This document shows, one piece after another, positions 26,292 to 36,048 of a stretch of DNA of 64,000 nucleotides. Under the pieces are notes generated by a model that saw only the letters and a program-made list of their open reading frames with translations, was not told the origin of the DNA and searched no databases. The translations under genes were made by a program, and so were the position numbers. The DNA lies in the NCBI RefSeq assembly GCF_039909015.1, contig NZ_CP150919.1, forward strand, positions 5,060,501-5,124,500. Direction: 5' to 3'. The first letter of the stretch is position 1. The number at the start of each line of letters is the position of its first letter. The stretch comes from Pseudomonas grandcourensis (GTDB taxonomy: Bacteria; Pseudomonadota; Gammaproteobacteria; Pseudomonadales; Pseudomonadaceae).

Positions 26292-28795
26292 TGGCACGTC
26301 TGCCGCTGTTGCGCCTGTTCAGCCTCGCCATCCGCCAATTGCTGCGCGATGCCCGCGCCGGTGAATTGCGCGTGTTGTTTTTCGCCTTGCTGGTGGCGGT
26401 GGCCGCCAGCACCGCCATTGGCTATTTCGGTGCGCGCCTGAACGGCGCCATGATGCTGCGCGCTACCGAATTCCTCGGCGCCGACCTGCTGCTCGAAGGC
26501 AGTTCGCCTGCGCGCCCCGAACAGATAAGAAGCGGCACCGAACTGGGTCTGGAACACGCTCAGGTGGTGGAGTTCTCCAGCGTCATCGCCACCGACAACG
26601 GCATCCAGCTGTCCAGCATCAAGGCGGTCGACGGCACTTACCCGCTACGGGGCGAATTGAAAAGCGCACCCGCCCACTTTGCCACGGAAACAGTCGGGGG
26701 TGGACCGCAACCCGGTGAAGCCTGGGTCGAGGCACGCCTGCTGACCGCCCTGGACCTGAAGATCGGCGACAGCATCGATGTCGGCATGAAAACCCTGAAA
26801 CTGGCGCGGGTGCTGACCTACGAACCCGATCGCGCCGGCAATTTCTACAGCCTGACACCGCGAGTGCTGATCAACCTCGACGACCTTACGGCCACCGGCG
26901 TGGTGCAGCCCGGCAGCCGGGTCAGCTATCGCGAATTATGGCGAGGCAATGCTCAGGCACTCGAAACGTATCGGCAACAGATCAAACCGGGGCTCGCCGC
27001 CAACCAGCGCTTGCAGGACGCCCGCGACGGCAATCGGCAGATCGGCGGCGCCCTGGGCAAGGCCGAACGTTACCTGAACATGGCCAGCCTGGTGGCGGTG
27101 TTGCTCTCCGGCGTGGCGGTGGCGCTGTCGGCAACCCGCTTCGCCACCCGCCGATTCGATGCCAGTGCCTTGCTGCGCTGCCTCGGGCTGTCGCGCCGGG
27201 AAACCATGGTGTTGTTCAGCCTGCAACTGACCGTGCTCGGGCTGCTGGCCAGCATCAGCGGCGCCCTCCTCGGCTGGCTCGCACAACTGGGCTTGTTTGC
27301 CCTGCTGCATGACTTGCTGCCGACCGACGTACCTCCGGGCGGGCTGTTTCCAGCCATTGCCGGGATCGGCACCGGACTGGTGGCGCTGGCCGGGTTCGCC
27401 TTGCCGCCGCTGGCGGCTCTGGGCCGGGTTCCGCCATTGCGCGTGCTGCGCCGGGACATGTTGCCGATCCCTTCCAGCACCTGGATGGTCTACGGCGCAG
27501 CGCTGGGTGCCCTCGGCCTGATCATGTGGCGCCTGAGCCTGGACCTGGTGCTGACCTTTGCCCTGCTCGGTGGCGGCGTGATTGCAGCACTAGTGCTGGG
27601 CGGCTTGTTGTTGCTGCTGTTGAAGAGTCTGCGGCGCATGCTTGCCCGTGCGTCCTTGCCCTGGCGCCTGGGACTCGGCCAACTGCTGCGTCACCCCCTC
27701 GCTGCCGCGGGCCAGTCCCTGGCGTTCGGCCTGATTCTGCTGTCGATGGCGCTGATTGCGCTGCTGCGCGGTGAGTTGCTGGACACCTGGCAGAACCAGC
27801 TGCCGAAAAACGCTCCAAACTACTTCGCGCTGAATATCCTGCCGGCAGACAAACAGGCCTTCATCGATCACCTGGTCGCCGTGTCGGCGCAATCGGCACC
27901 GCTGTACCCGGTGGTACCGGGTCGCCTGATCAGCATCAACGGCGAACCGGTGCAGCAAATCGTCACCAAGGAATCGGCGGGTGATCGGGCGATCCAGCGC
28001 GACCTCAGCCTGACCTGGGCCGCGGACCTGCCATCGGGCAACAAACTCACGGCCGGCAATTGGTGGAACGAACAGACACCGGATGATGTTCCCGGCGTAT
28101 CGGTAGAAGGCAAGGTCGCCGAAAGCCTGAAAATCAAGCTCGGCGACCATCTGATTTTCAGCGTTGGCGGGGTCAATCGCGAGGCGAAAGTCACCAGCCT
28201 GCGGGAGATCAACTGGGACAACTTCCAACCGAACTTCTTCATGATCTTCCAGCCCGGCACCCTCAAGGATCTGCCGGCGACCTACCTGACCAGTTTCTAT
28301 CTGGCATCGGGTCACGACCAACAGATTGTCGACCTGTCCCGCGCCTTCCCGGCGGTGACGATCCTGCAGGTCGAAGCCTTGCTGGAGCAACTGCGCAGCA
28401 TCCTCGCCCAGGTGACCCTAGCGGTGGAGTACGTGTTGTTGTTCGTGTTGGCGGCGGGGATGGCGGTGCTGTTCTCCGGCTTGCAAGCGACGCTGGATGA
28501 ACGCATTCGCCAGGGTGCGTTGCTGCGTGCGCTGGGGGCGGAGCGGCAATTGCTGGTCAAGGCTCGACGTATCGAGTTCGGTTTGCTGGGCGCGGTCAGT
28601 GGCTTGCTGGCGGCGCTGGGTTCGGAAGTAGTGAGTTGGGTGCTCTACCGCTACGCCTTTGACCTGCCGTGGCATCCGCATCCATGGCTGTTGCTGCTCC
28701 CTCTGCTGGGCGCCGTGCTCATTGGTGGTGCCGGGGTGTTCGGCACCCGTCGGGCATTGAACGCCAGCCCACTGACAGTCCTGCGCGAGGGTTGA
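26291..28795 (+). CDS. FtsX-like ABC transporter permease (YbbP type)
   Basis: 834-aa inner-membrane protein with the double FtsX architecture of YbbP: an N-terminal helix, a large periplasmic domain, three helices near residues 255-380 ([20 protein letters not shown] onward), a further helical group near 400-500, a second periplasmic domain and three C-terminal helices ([23 protein letters not shown] onward). The [10 protein letters not shown] and [11 protein letters not shown] coupling loops are the FtsX-type contacts to the ATPase. It starts at ATG 26291, overlapping the ATPase stop by one base. Confidence 0.92.
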   Translation: MARLPLLRLFSLAIRQLLRDARAGELRVLFFALLVAVAASTAIGYFGARLNGAMMLRATEFLGADLLLEGSSPARPEQIRSGTELGLEHAQVVEFSSVIATDNGIQLSSIKAVDGTYPLRGELKSAPAHFATETVGGGPQPGEAWVEARLLTALDLKIGDSIDVGMKTLKLARVLTYEPDRAGNFYSLTPRVLINLDDLTATGVVQPGSRVSYRELWRGNAQALETYRQQIKPGLAANQRLQDARDGNRQIGGALGKAERYLNMASLVAVLLSGVAVALSATRFATRRFDASALLRCLGLSRRETMVLFSLQLTVLGLLASISGALLGWLAQLGLFALLHDLLPTDVPPGGLFPAIAGIGTGLVALAGFALPPLAALGRVPPLRVLRRDMLPIPSSTWMVYGAALGALGLIMWRLSLDLVLTFALLGGGVIAALVLGGLLLLLLKSLRRMLARASLPWRLGLGQLLRHPLAAAGQSLAFGLILLSMALIALLRGELLDTWQNQLPKNAPNYFALNILPADKQAFIDHLVAVSAQSAPLYPVVPGRLISINGEPVQQIVTKESAGDRAIQRDLSLTWAADLPSGNKLTAGNWWNEQTPDDVPGVSVEGKVAESLKIKLGDHLIFSVGGVNREAKVTSLREINWDNFQPNFFMIFQPGTLKDLPATYLTSFYLASGHDQQIVDLSRAFPAVTILQVEALLEQLRSILAQVTLAVEYVLLFVLAAGMAVLFSGLQATLDERIRQGALLRALGAERQLLVKARRIEFGLLGAVSGLLAALGSEVVSWVLYRYAFDLPWHPHPWLLLLPLLGAVLIGGAGVFGTRRALNASPLTVLREG

Positions 28796-28829
28796 TAGAC
28801 TCCTGCCATCCTCACCACAAGAAGCTGTC

Positions 28830-29327
28830 ATGAGCCGTTACCGCCCTCCCCGCACCGCTGGCACCGCGCTGATCACCCCCGAGGGTGAAGCGCGGATGCG
28901 CGCCGAGTTCCATGAGCTGTGGCATGTACGTCGGCCCCAGGTCACCCAGGCTGTCAGCGAAGCCGCGGCCCAGGGTGATCGCTCGGAGAACGCCGAATAC
29001 ACCTACGGCAAAAAAATGCTGCGAGAGATCGACAGCCGCGTGCGTTTTCTCACCAAACGCCTGGAAGCGCTCAAGGTTGTCAGCGAAAAACCCAGCGATC
29101 CGAACAAGGTCTATTTCGGCGCCTGGGTCACGATCGAAGACGAGGATGGCAAAGAGTCGCGCTACCGCATTGTCGGGCCGGATGAGCTGGACCTCAAACA
29201 GGGCCTGATCAGCATCGACTCGCCCCTGGCCCGCGCACTGATCGGCAAGGCACTGGACGCCGAAGTCCGGGTCCAGACACCGACCGGTGAACAGTGTGTC
29301 TACATAGTGGCGATCGACTACCCGTGA
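28830..29327 (+). CDS. greB: Transcription elongation factor GreB
   Basis: 165-aa Gre factor that stimulates transcript cleavage by backtracked RNA polymerase. N-terminal coiled coil includes [24 protein letters not shown] and the tip acidic residues in [24 protein letters not shown], with the YTYGK variation diagnostic of GreB over GreA. The FKBP-like C-terminal domain has [11 protein letters not shown] and [20 protein letters not shown]. It starts 34 bp after the permease and may be cotranscribed. Confidence 0.94.
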   Translation: MSRYRPPRTAGTALITPEGEARMRAEFHELWHVRRPQVTQAVSEAAAQGDRSENAEYTYGKKMLREIDSRVRFLTKRLEALKVVSEKPSDPNKVYFGAWVTIEDEDGKESRYRIVGPDELDLKQGLISIDSPLARALIGKALDAEVRVQTPTGEQCVYIVAIDYP

Positions 29328-29330
29328 GCT

Positions 29331-29639
29331 TTAACGCCGGGTAATCAACCCTTGCCGGGCAACGCGGGTCAGTTGCCGGATCACTTCAGGCGCATCTTCG
29401 AGGCTGGGGGACTGAATCACTGCCAGATCGAAACTGTCGTCGGCGAAACGAGCGAGCGACTCACCGTCTTCGACAAACTGGATCAGGAAGGCAGCGGGAC
29501 CGCCGGTACGACGGGGCCAGCCATCGAGATAACGCAAGAGCGTCGGCTGATGTTTGCCGCCAAGCAGGATTTTTGGATTGCGCTGGGTCAGATGTGCCGT
29601 GATCGGCGCGGGACGTACAACAGCGTTTAGTGCATTCAT
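29331..29639 (-). CDS. Conserved hypothetical protein
   Basis: About 102-aa protein, not recognised with certainty. The C-terminal part (SFDLAVIQSPSLEDAPEVIRQLTRVARQGLITRR) resembles the late strand-helix of a Rossmann methyltransferase fold, but no cofactor-binding loop is present, so a catalytic role is unlikely. The start at 29639 is proposed from where coding-like sequence begins; its ribosome site is weak and the frame is open further to 29741. It converges with greB, 3 bp between stops. Confidence 0.55.
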   Translation of the reverse strand: MNALNAVVRPAPITAHLTQRNPKILLGGKHQPTLLRYLDGWPRRTGGPAAFLIQFVEDGESLARFADDSFDLAVIQSPSLEDAPEVIRQLTRVARQGLITRR

Positions 29640-29839
29640 TGGGTCGTGTCTCTGCCTCAAAAGTCTGCATGGCAGGTGAGAGGCAACACCGAACCAGCGC
29701 TTTAGCGGTATTTCGAAGCCTGTTCCGGCTTCTATCGGCAACTGAATGAGTCACCTGGCGCCCCGCAAGTAGCTGTTTAAATCGGCGCATGAGCAACATC
29801 CTAGAGAAGCTGACTGGACAGTGTCAAGAATGACGCTCA

Positions 29840-29875
29840 ACAAAAAAAGGCCCGCACAATGCAGGCCTTTTCGTT
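29840..29875 (-). terminator. Terminator of the doxX-like gene
   Basis: AGGCCCGCA / TGCAGGCCTTTT imperfect stem with seven A residues on its left, read as a T tract on the minus strand, just after the DoxX-family stop. Confidence 0.7.
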
Positions 29876-29887
29876 GAGTCAGAGCGG

Positions 29888-30322
29888 TCAACCGGCGATG
29901 GCGCGGTCCGCCGAGAGTTTGCCCGCACCTTCGATCAATACCGCGATACTGCCACCGAGCAACGCCAGGGCGAATTCATAACCGTTGTTAGCCATGAACA
30001 GGCCATTGCTGATGTGCACCGAGAAAATCGCAACCAGCGACAGGAAGGTCAGGCCCAGCGCGGCCGGGCGAACCAGCAAGCCGATGATCAGGGCCAGACC
30101 GGCGAAGAATTCGGTGCCGCCCGCCAGTGCCGCCATCAGGTAACCCGGCGTCAGTCCGAGGCTTTCCATGTACTGCGCGGTTCCAGCCAGACCATAGCCA
30201 CCGAATGCCCCGAAGAGTTTCTGCGAGCCGTGAGCGGCGAAAACAATGCCGACCACGATGCGCAGAACGGTCAGGCCGTAGCCAGCGCGGGTAGAAAGTA
30301 CCTTGTTGATCAGAGTGCTCAT
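29888..30322 (-). CDS. DoxX family membrane protein
   Basis: 144-aa inner-membrane protein with four predicted helices (LRIVVGIVFAAHGSQKLF, LMAALAGGTEFFAGLALIIG, PAALGLTFLSLVAIFSVHI, YEFALALLGGSIAVLI). The HGSQKLFGAFGG motif is typical of DoxX/YphA-type proteins, linked in different bacteria to thiol/redox homeostasis or quinone pathways; the role here is unknown. AAGGAATG upstream of ATG 30322. Monocistronic between a terminator and the lytic transglycosylase gene. Confidence 0.9.
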   Translation of the reverse strand: MSTLINKVLSTRAGYGLTVLRIVVGIVFAAHGSQKLFGAFGGYGLAGTAQYMESLGLTPGYLMAALAGGTEFFAGLALIIGLLVRPAALGLTFLSLVAIFSVHISNGLFMANNGYEFALALLGGSIAVLIEGAGKLSADRAIAG

Positions 30323-30425
30323 GCTGTTTCATTCCTTGTAAGTGTGTGTTGGTTGGCCGCCATATTAATCAGAAATTCATATGTTAAAAGCGCAAAAAAC
30401 CCGTAATAACAATCAGATTAGTTGA

Positions 30426-31847
30426 TCATTTGCGTGAGGCAACCTTTTGCCCCTGGGGCTCCAACGACTCCCGCTCCCGGTCGAACGCCAAGTAATACTT
30501 GTTCACGCTATTAACATAGCTGACAGGCCCCATACCCACTTGCTCCATGGCAATGCGTTCGACCTGGAAGAACCACTGGTTGGGATTCAAGCCTCGCCGC
30601 CGGGCTTCGGCGCGCATGCCTTGCACCCGCTCCGGCCCGATGTTGTAGGCCGCCAGCACGAAGGCCATGCGTTCGCGCTCGTTGAGCTTGGGGCTGGCAA
30701 AGAACTTGCGCCGGATCATCGCCAGGTACTTGGCCCCGGCCTGCACATTGCCATCAAGGTCCTGAATATTGTTGACCCCCACCCGCTGCGCCGCAGAAGG
30801 CGTGATCTGCATCAGGCCGGTCGGGCCACCGCCAGTGCGGGCGAAGGGTTGCAGGGCTGACTCCTTGAAGGCCAGCGCCGCCAGGTTCAGCCAGTCCATG
30901 CCCTGGGCATCGGCGTGCTTCTGCAGCACCGGGCGAAGTTTTTCCAGGCGCTGCCGGTCCGCCTTGGCCAGCGGATAATGCACTTGATAGAGACGACGAT
31001 AGATCCGCAGGAACGCGGCGTCCTGATCCGATGGTTTTTTGTAGACTGTGAGGAAGCGATCAATGCTGGCCCGCAGCATCGAGGCATCACGGCGTACGAA
31101 CCAGAACTCTTCTCCCGGCTCACTGACAAGTACCTGCTTGTCGAAACGCAGCTTGGGCAGGATCTTGCCCCAGCGTTCGGCGATCGGCTGCTCGACGATG
31201 GTCAGGTGGTAGATCCCGCCCTGCACCATCTCCAGTACGTCCTCGACGGCAAGGGTCGGATCGACCCATTCGACTGTGACCGGTGGCAGTTTGTGCAGGG
31301 CGAGCTTTTGATTGATCTGGCTGACCGCATCCCCGGCGGCGCTGCCGGCAGGTAACGCCAGGGTCTTGCCGGAAAGCTGTTCAAGCCTGGTGTAGCGGCG
31401 TTCGCCCTTGATGCCCACCAGGACCAACGGGATGTTGCTGGCAATCGGTTCACTGGTGCTGACGGCGAAGCCCGGTTGCAGATCGAGCAACTCGCCTGGC
31501 GCCACCAGATCGCCCTCCCCGCGCTGCAATGCGCCGAGCAGTTGATCCTTGGCCTTGGGAATGATCTTGAGGGTGATTTCCTGGCCGTCACGGGCGTGGC
31601 CGTTGAGGTATTGCTCGAACGCTCTGAGGCGATGGTATTCGACCCCGATCGCCTGCCCCTGGACTTCGCCGGAACTGTTGCGGCTCTGGTTGACCAATAC
31701 CCGCAGCACACGACTGCTGCGTATTTCCGCCAGGTCACGCACCTTGCTGGCCGGTACGGCTTGCAGCGGCCCGGGCAGACGCGCGAGCGCCGTCATCGGC
31801 AGTAGCAGCGAACAGCACAGCAGTAGCAAAACCGAGGGACGAATCAT
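30426..31847 (-). CDS. MltF-like lytic transglycosylase with solute-binding domain
   Basis: 473-aa exported murein hydrolase. After a signal peptide (LLLLCCSLLLPMTALA) there is a periplasmic solute-binding (SBP_bac_3) domain, about residues 45-280 (VLRVLVNQSRN...), then an SLT transglycosylase domain with ALAFKESALQPFARTGGGPTGLMQITPSAAQRVG, where the Glu of KES is the catalytic acid, and MAFVLAAYNIGPERV. This two-domain layout is that of MltF, which cleaves peptidoglycan with 1,6-anhydro product formation. No lipobox is evident. GGAGAG precedes the ATG. Confidence 0.9.
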   Translation of the reverse strand: MIRPSVLLLLCCSLLLPMTALARLPGPLQAVPASKVRDLAEIRSSRVLRVLVNQSRNSSGEVQGQAIGVEYHRLRAFEQYLNGHARDGQEITLKIIPKAKDQLLGALQRGEGDLVAPGELLDLQPGFAVSTSEPIASNIPLVLVGIKGERRYTRLEQLSGKTLALPAGSAAGDAVSQINQKLALHKLPPVTVEWVDPTLAVEDVLEMVQGGIYHLTIVEQPIAERWGKILPKLRFDKQVLVSEPGEEFWFVRRDASMLRASIDRFLTVYKKPSDQDAAFLRIYRRLYQVHYPLAKADRQRLEKLRPVLQKHADAQGMDWLNLAALAFKESALQPFARTGGGPTGLMQITPSAAQRVGVNNIQDLDGNVQAGAKYLAMIRRKFFASPKLNERERMAFVLAAYNIGPERVQGMRAEARRRGLNPNQWFFQVERIAMEQVGMGPVSYVNSVNKYYLAFDRERESLEPQGQKVASRK

Positions 31848-31947
31848 CCACTCTCCGGAAAGAATATGAGGCCCGCTTCAATGACGAAAACCATCAAGCG
31901 CGGCGACAAAAACAGAGCGCCCAAGGCACTGGCAAAGTGCAAAAGAC

Positions 31948-31963
31948 TGGCACAATGATGGCA
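31948..31963 (+). promoter_or_regulatory. -24/-12-like (sigma-54-type) element, copy 1
   Basis: TGGCACAATGATGGCA fits the sigma-54 pattern TGGCAC-N5-TTGCW with one mismatch, the GG and GC dinucleotides 12 bp apart. It lies on the strand of tatD, 120 bp upstream of its start. The 15-mer GGCACAATGATGGCA recurs at 32952. No enhancer site was identified. Confidence 0.35.
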
Positions 31964-32084
31964 AAACTACCAACCCTGCCTGGTCCACGGCTCAAGAGAC
32001 AGCGTTAACCCGTTGTAGTTCTTGGCTTTTCTTATAAATCCACGGCTCTGATATGCTTTCCGGCCTTTGGGCCGAGGTAGCACC

Positions 32085-32891
32085 ATGCAACTCATCGATA
32101 TCGGCGTCAACCTGACCAACGCCAGTTTTGCCGACAAACACCAGGCTGTGCTCGACCGCGCCTACGCGGCCGGCGTGTGCCAACTGGTGCTGACCGGCAC
32201 CAGTGTCGAGGGCAGTGAACAGGCCCTTGAGCTGTGCCAGCAACTGGACGAAAGCGCCCAGCGCCTGTTCGCCACCGCCGGTATTCACCCCCACTGCGCC
32301 AGCGACTGGAACGCCGACAGCGCCCGACGTTTGCGCAGCTTGCTCAACGAACCGAATGTAGTGGCCGTGGGTGAATGCGGGCTGGATTTCAACCGTGATT
32401 TCTCGCCGCGCCCGCAACAGGAGAAGGTCCTCGAAGAACATCTGGCCATGGCCGTCGAATTGCAGCTGCCGGTTTTTCTGCACGAACGCGACGCCAGCCA
32501 GCGTTTGCTGGAAATCCTGCGCGACTTCCGCGACCGACTGCCGGCCGCGGTGGTGCACTGCTTCACCGGGGAGCAGAAAGCACTGTTCAGCTATCTCGAC
32601 CTGGATTTGCACATCGGCATTACCGGCTGGATCTGCGACGAGCGCCGGGGCACGCATTTGCATCCGCTGGTCAAGGAGATCAAGCGCGGGCGCCTGATGC
32701 TCGAAAGCGATGCACCGTACCTGCTGCCGCGCAGCCTGCGCCCCAAGCCGAAAAACGGGCGAAACGAGCCGGCGTACCTGACCGAAGTACTGCGCGAAGT
32801 GGCACTGCATCGCGGGGAAAGCCAGGAAGATCTGGCGGCGCACACCACAGCCTGTGCGCGAGCGTTTTATGGCCTGCCATTGATCTCCTGA
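32085..32891 (+). CDS. tatD: TatD-family metal-dependent hydrolase
   Basis: 268-aa TIM-barrel metal-dependent hydrolase (TatD DNase family), reported in E. coli as a 3'-5' exonuclease. Metal ligands are seen in DIGVNLTN (N-terminus), [21 protein letters not shown] (Glu), PVFLHERDA (His), VVHCFTG (His) and [10 protein letters not shown] (Asp). The DIGVNLTN start and [22 protein letters not shown] are typical of TatD itself rather than YcfH/YjjV. Start at 32085 has GAGGTAGCACC upstream. Confidence 0.93.
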   Translation: MQLIDIGVNLTNASFADKHQAVLDRAYAAGVCQLVLTGTSVEGSEQALELCQQLDESAQRLFATAGIHPHCASDWNADSARRLRSLLNEPNVVAVGECGLDFNRDFSPRPQQEKVLEEHLAMAVELQLPVFLHERDASQRLLEILRDFRDRLPAAVVHCFTGEQKALFSYLDLDLHIGITGWICDERRGTHLHPLVKEIKRGRLMLESDAPYLLPRSLRPKPKNGRNEPAYLTEVLREVALHRGESQEDLAAHTTACARAFYGLPLIS

Positions 32892-32917
32892 TCACCATAA
32901 ATCCCACAGACTTGAAG

Positions 32918-32931
32918 TTGATCTGCATCAA
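32918..32931. promoter_or_regulatory. Perfect Anr/FNR box upstream of the chemoreceptor gene
   Basis: TTGATCTGCATCAA is an exact match to the Anr/FNR consensus TTGAT-N4-ATCAA. Its centre is 80 bp before the chemoreceptor ATG, and a CACAAT hexamer at 32954-32959 gives the spacing of a class II (-41.5) activated promoter. The gene would then be induced under low oxygen. Confidence 0.7.
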
Positions 32932-32950
32932 GAATCAGCCACCTGAGTAG

Positions 32951-32966
32951 CGGCACAATGATGGCA
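32951..32966 (+). promoter_or_regulatory. -24/-12-like (sigma-54-type) element, copy 2
   Basis: CGGCACAATGATGGCA shares 15 bases with the element at 31949 and keeps the GG/GC 12-bp spacing, 38 bp before the chemoreceptor start. It overlaps the -10 expected for the Anr box, so only one of the two promoter readings is likely to be right. Confidence 0.3.
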
Positions 32967-33004
32967 CCTTGCCAAAACTGTTTCCGCTATCAGAGAAGAC
33001 CTCC

Positions 33005-34486
33005 ATGGGTGCCTGGCTTAGCAATATCTCGCTGAAATACAAATTCTGGGCGGTCAACGCTGTCGCTTTCATCACCACCCTGTTGCTGGTGCTGTACGCC
33101 GTGCAACTCGAACAGCAGGCCCGCAGTCACGCCGCCCAGGCTTCGGTCCAGGCCCAGGCGCGATTGCTCGAAACCTGGCCCGCCGGGCAACCCCTGCCCC
33201 ACGCCGACAACCTGCTGACGTTCAATCGCGGACAGGCGCCGTCGCTGAATGAACAACCCGTTCCGGAACTCATCAATGCAAACGGCTGGGTCGAGATCAA
33301 CTTGATGCCGCTGTTCGGTGACAATCCGTTGATGGGTGCCGAAGTGTTTACCCGTGCCGACGGCCAGCAGGTCGCCGTAATTGCCCACGGCCCAAGCCTG
33401 AGCCAGGTATTCAATGAGCGTTTTGCCAACTACGCAGCGGCCGTGTTCATCCTGATGCTGGCAATGCTCGGCGCATCGCAGTTATTGATCCGCTTCCTGC
33501 TCAGCCAGCTCAACACCTTGAAAGACGTCATGTTGCACGTGGAGAAAACCGGCGACCTGTCGGCCCGCGTGCCATTGGCTTGCAGCGACGAAGTCGGGCA
33601 AATGGCCAACGCCTTCAACGCCATGCAAGCCGGTTATCAACGTGTGGTCAACACCGTCGCCAGCACCGCCCGGCAACTGGACATCGGCGCCGCGCGGCTG
33701 GCGGCCAGCATGAATGAAGTGCGCCACGGCATGCTGGGCCAGCAAAGCGAAACCGATCAGGCCGCCACGGCGATCAATGAAATGACCGCCACGGTCTATC
33801 ACATCGCCCAACACGCGGGTGCCACCCGTGACCTTTCGCAATCGGCCAATACCCTGGCCGGCAGCGGGCAGGAGGTCGTGACACGGGTGCAGCGCTCGAT
33901 TGCCGGATTGTCCACTGGCGTCCAGCAGACCGCCGAGATGATTCAACGCCTGGCCGAGGACAGCCAGAAGATCAACGGCGTGGTCAACGTGATTCACAGC
34001 ATCGCCGAGCAGACCAACCTGTTGGCATTGAATGCCGCCATCGAAGCGGCCCGGGCCGGCGAAATGGGTCGCGGCTTCGCGGTGGTCGCCGATGAAGTAC
34101 GCAACCTCGCCAAGCGCGTGCAGGCCTCCACGGATGAAATCACCCTCATGGTCTCGGCGTTGCAGGCCGGCACGCGAGACGCCGTGGACTTCATGCAAGA
34201 GAGCTCGTTCAAGGCCGACGACTGCGTACAACAGGCGCAAGAGGCCGGCGCGGCATTGGCCGAGATCACCGGCGCAGTGGCGCAGATGCGTGAAAGCAAC
34301 ACGCAGATCGCCGTGGCGGCCGAACAGCAGAGCCAGGTGGCGGAAGAGATGAACCGGGCGGTGGTGAGCATCCGTGACGTGACCGAGAACACGGTGCAGC
34401 AGACGGTGACGTCGGCGACCACCAGCAATGAGCTGGCGGCGTTGGCTGGGGAGTTGAGCAAGGCTATCGGTCAGCTGAAACTTTGA
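33005..34486 (+). CDS. Methyl-accepting chemotaxis protein
   Basis: 493-aa inner-membrane chemoreceptor. First helix about residues 11-33 ([20 protein letters not shown]), a short periplasmic ligand domain of about 110 residues, second helix about 140-160 ([20 protein letters not shown]), a HAMP linker ([26 protein letters not shown]) and the cytoplasmic signalling domain with the hairpin tip [20 protein letters not shown] and [16 protein letters not shown]. The ligand domain is not a family I can name. ATG 33005 is preferred (AGAGAAG upstream) over TTG 32969. Upstream is a perfect Anr box, suggesting oxygen control. Confidence 0.93.
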   Translation: MGAWLSNISLKYKFWAVNAVAFITTLLLVLYAVQLEQQARSHAAQASVQAQARLLETWPAGQPLPHADNLLTFNRGQAPSLNEQPVPELINANGWVEINLMPLFGDNPLMGAEVFTRADGQQVAVIAHGPSLSQVFNERFANYAAAVFILMLAMLGASQLLIRFLLSQLNTLKDVMLHVEKTGDLSARVPLACSDEVGQMANAFNAMQAGYQRVVNTVASTARQLDIGAARLAASMNEVRHGMLGQQSETDQAATAINEMTATVYHIAQHAGATRDLSQSANTLAGSGQEVVTRVQRSIAGLSTGVQQTAEMIQRLAEDSQKINGVVNVIHSIAEQTNLLALNAAIEAARAGEMGRGFAVVADEVRNLAKRVQASTDEITLMVSALQAGTRDAVDFMQESSFKADDCVQQAQEAGAALAEITGAVAQMRESNTQIAVAAEQQSQVAEEMNRAVVSIRDVTENTVQQTVTSATTSNELAALAGELSKAIGQLKL

Positions 34487-34493
34487 GGGCCTC

Positions 34494-34588
34494 TTCGCGA
34501 GCAAGCCCGCTCCCACAAGGGATCTATGTATGCCCAGAATCTGATGGTCACCGAAGATCAATGTAGGAGCGAGCCTGCTCGCGAAGGC
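34494..34588. repeat. REP pair
   Basis: CTTCGCGAGCAAGCCCGCTC and TAGGAGCGAGCCTGCTCGCG, inverted and about 60 bp apart, downstream of the chemoreceptor gene. Confidence 0.8.
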
Positions 34589-34715
34589 GTCAGAACCGGC
34601 ACCATCAACTCCAGTCATGGCACCTATCAAGTCAATAGCCAGCCTTGATTCGCCGCCAGCAAGGACCGGGCCTATTCTTCCTGCATGTATTCAACATGGA
34701 TCGAGGATCGGCATC

Positions 34716-35081
34716 ATGGGCAAACGTCACCCCAACCTTCCCGCCTGGCAATGGCGAGCGTACCCGAACAATCATCAGCACCCGACCAATCTGGTGTTGC
34801 ACCTGATCGCGGTGCCGCTGTTCATCGTGGCATTTCTGCTGATTGTGTCCGGGGTGTTCAGCCTGAGCCTGGCAAACATCGCCATCGGTGTGATCGGTGT
34901 GATTGCAGCGCTGGCCTTGCAACGCCACGGCCACAGCCTGGAAACCCAAGCCGCCGAACCCTTCAGCGATCGCAAGGATGCGGTATCGCGCCTGTTGGTC
35001 GAGCAGTTCCTGACGTTCCCGCGGTTCTTCCTCAGCGGCGGCTGGTGGCGCGCCTGGCGTGAGCGCCACCGCCGTCACTGA
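34716..35081 (+). CDS. Mpo1-like (DUF962) membrane protein
   Basis: 121-aa protein of the DUF962/Mpo1-like family, some eukaryotic members of which are dioxygenases acting on 2-hydroxy fatty acids. The NNHQHPTNLVLHLIAVPLF stretch carries the conserved His residues, then two hydrophobic helices (FIVAFLLIVSGVF; IAIGVIGVIAALAL) and a second HGHSLE motif, with EPFSDRKDAVSRLLVEQFLTFPRFFLSGGWW at the end. GAGGA upstream of ATG 34716. Stop codons of this and the convergent thioesterase abut. Confidence 0.85.
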   Translation: MGKRHPNLPAWQWRAYPNNHQHPTNLVLHLIAVPLFIVAFLLIVSGVFSLSLANIAIGVIGVIAALALQRHGHSLETQAAEPFSDRKDAVSRLLVEQFLTFPRFFLSGGWWRAWRERHRRH

Positions 35082-35879
35082 TCAGGCGAACACCGTCACC
35101 GTCTGCCGGCTCATGGCGATCAACCGGCCATCCGCGCTCCACATTTTTGCGGCGGCATGCCCGTAGCCGTCGGCGGCGTATTCGGTTTCGACGAGGTATT
35201 TGCACCAGTCCAGTGTGGTCAGCTCCAGCAGCGGTTGCACGAACTCGATGGTCCAGGTCAGCGTGCTGCCCATTGCCGGTTTCTTCAAAAACGGCATCAG
35301 GGCCGGCGGCCAGGCGTCCACCAGCGCGAGGATATGCGCCTCGCCGATAGCTTCTTCCTTTACGTCGCCGCGCAAGCGTACCCAGCCACCCATTTGCCGG
35401 GATGTGCTACCGCTGAACGGCAGCCCGCCGACACTCCAGCGCATCGCCAGATGCCGCATGAATTCCGGGATGACACCTTCGACGAAAGGCAATTCCTGGC
35501 ATTCGTCCCAGTGCTTCATTTCCGGTGCCGGTTCAGCGGCCACCGCCACTTCCGAAGGGCGCGAGGCGCCGAAACTGCCTTGGATCAACGTCACTACCTG
35601 ACCCCTCTGCACCACCCGGCCCAGCACCTGGCTGACGGCCTTGCCTTCGCGCAGTACGTCGACTTCAAAACTGACCGGCACCTCGGGCTCTACCGGGCCG
35701 ACAAAGGTGATCGCCAACGAACGCACGGGCCGATCCGCCGGAACCCGGGCGCGCATGGCTTCGTACTGCAAAGCCGCTACCAGGCCACCGAAGCTGGCCC
35801 GACCCTGGGCCCAGGAGGCCGGGATAGAGAGCTCCAGTGGCTGGCTGCGGACAGCGTCGAGCAGTTCGGAAAAACGCAT
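35082..35879 (-). CDS. TesB-like acyl-CoA thioesterase
   Basis: 265-aa double-hotdog thioesterase of the TesB-like group. The first hotdog includes GRASFGGLVAALQYEAM and VRSLAITFVGPVEPEVPVSFEVDVLREGKAVSQV; the second has GGWVRLR, EAHILALVDAWPPALM and LTWTIEFVQPL. Expected to hydrolyse acyl-CoA in the cytosol; chain-length preference unknown. GAGG before ATG 35879. The open frame continues upstream across a likely promoter and is not used. Confidence 0.87.
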   Translation of the reverse strand: MRFSELLDAVRSQPLELSIPASWAQGRASFGGLVAALQYEAMRARVPADRPVRSLAITFVGPVEPEVPVSFEVDVLREGKAVSQVLGRVVQRGQVVTLIQGSFGASRPSEVAVAAEPAPEMKHWDECQELPFVEGVIPEFMRHLAMRWSVGGLPFSGSTSRQMGGWVRLRGDVKEEAIGEAHILALVDAWPPALMPFLKKPAMGSTLTWTIEFVQPLLELTTLDWCKYLVETEYAADGYGHAAAKMWSADGRLIAMSRQTVTVFA

Positions 35880-36003
35880 GAAAACCTCAGGGATCGGAAA
35901 AAGATGAAGGGATCTTAACCATCTGGCGAAGTTGATACATCGCCTATTCCGGCCAAATTGACTGACAGATGAGCCGCACAAGGCTCGTGCCGAACATAAA
36001 ACC

Positions 36004-36031
36004 TGTAGGAGCGAGCCTGCTCGCTCCCACA
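36004..36031. repeat. REP palindrome
   Basis: TGTAGGAGCGAGC / GCTCGCTCCCACA palindrome around CT, between the divergent thioesterase and the CHAD gene 3' end. Confidence 0.75.
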
Positions 36032-36048
36032 ATGGATCTCGAGAGGTC

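Noticed and set aside
32951..32974. Small palindrome TGGCA-CCT-TGCCA at the chemoreceptor promoter as a separate operator
   Set aside because: Short arms and overlap with the repeated -24/-12-like element make independent meaning doubtful.
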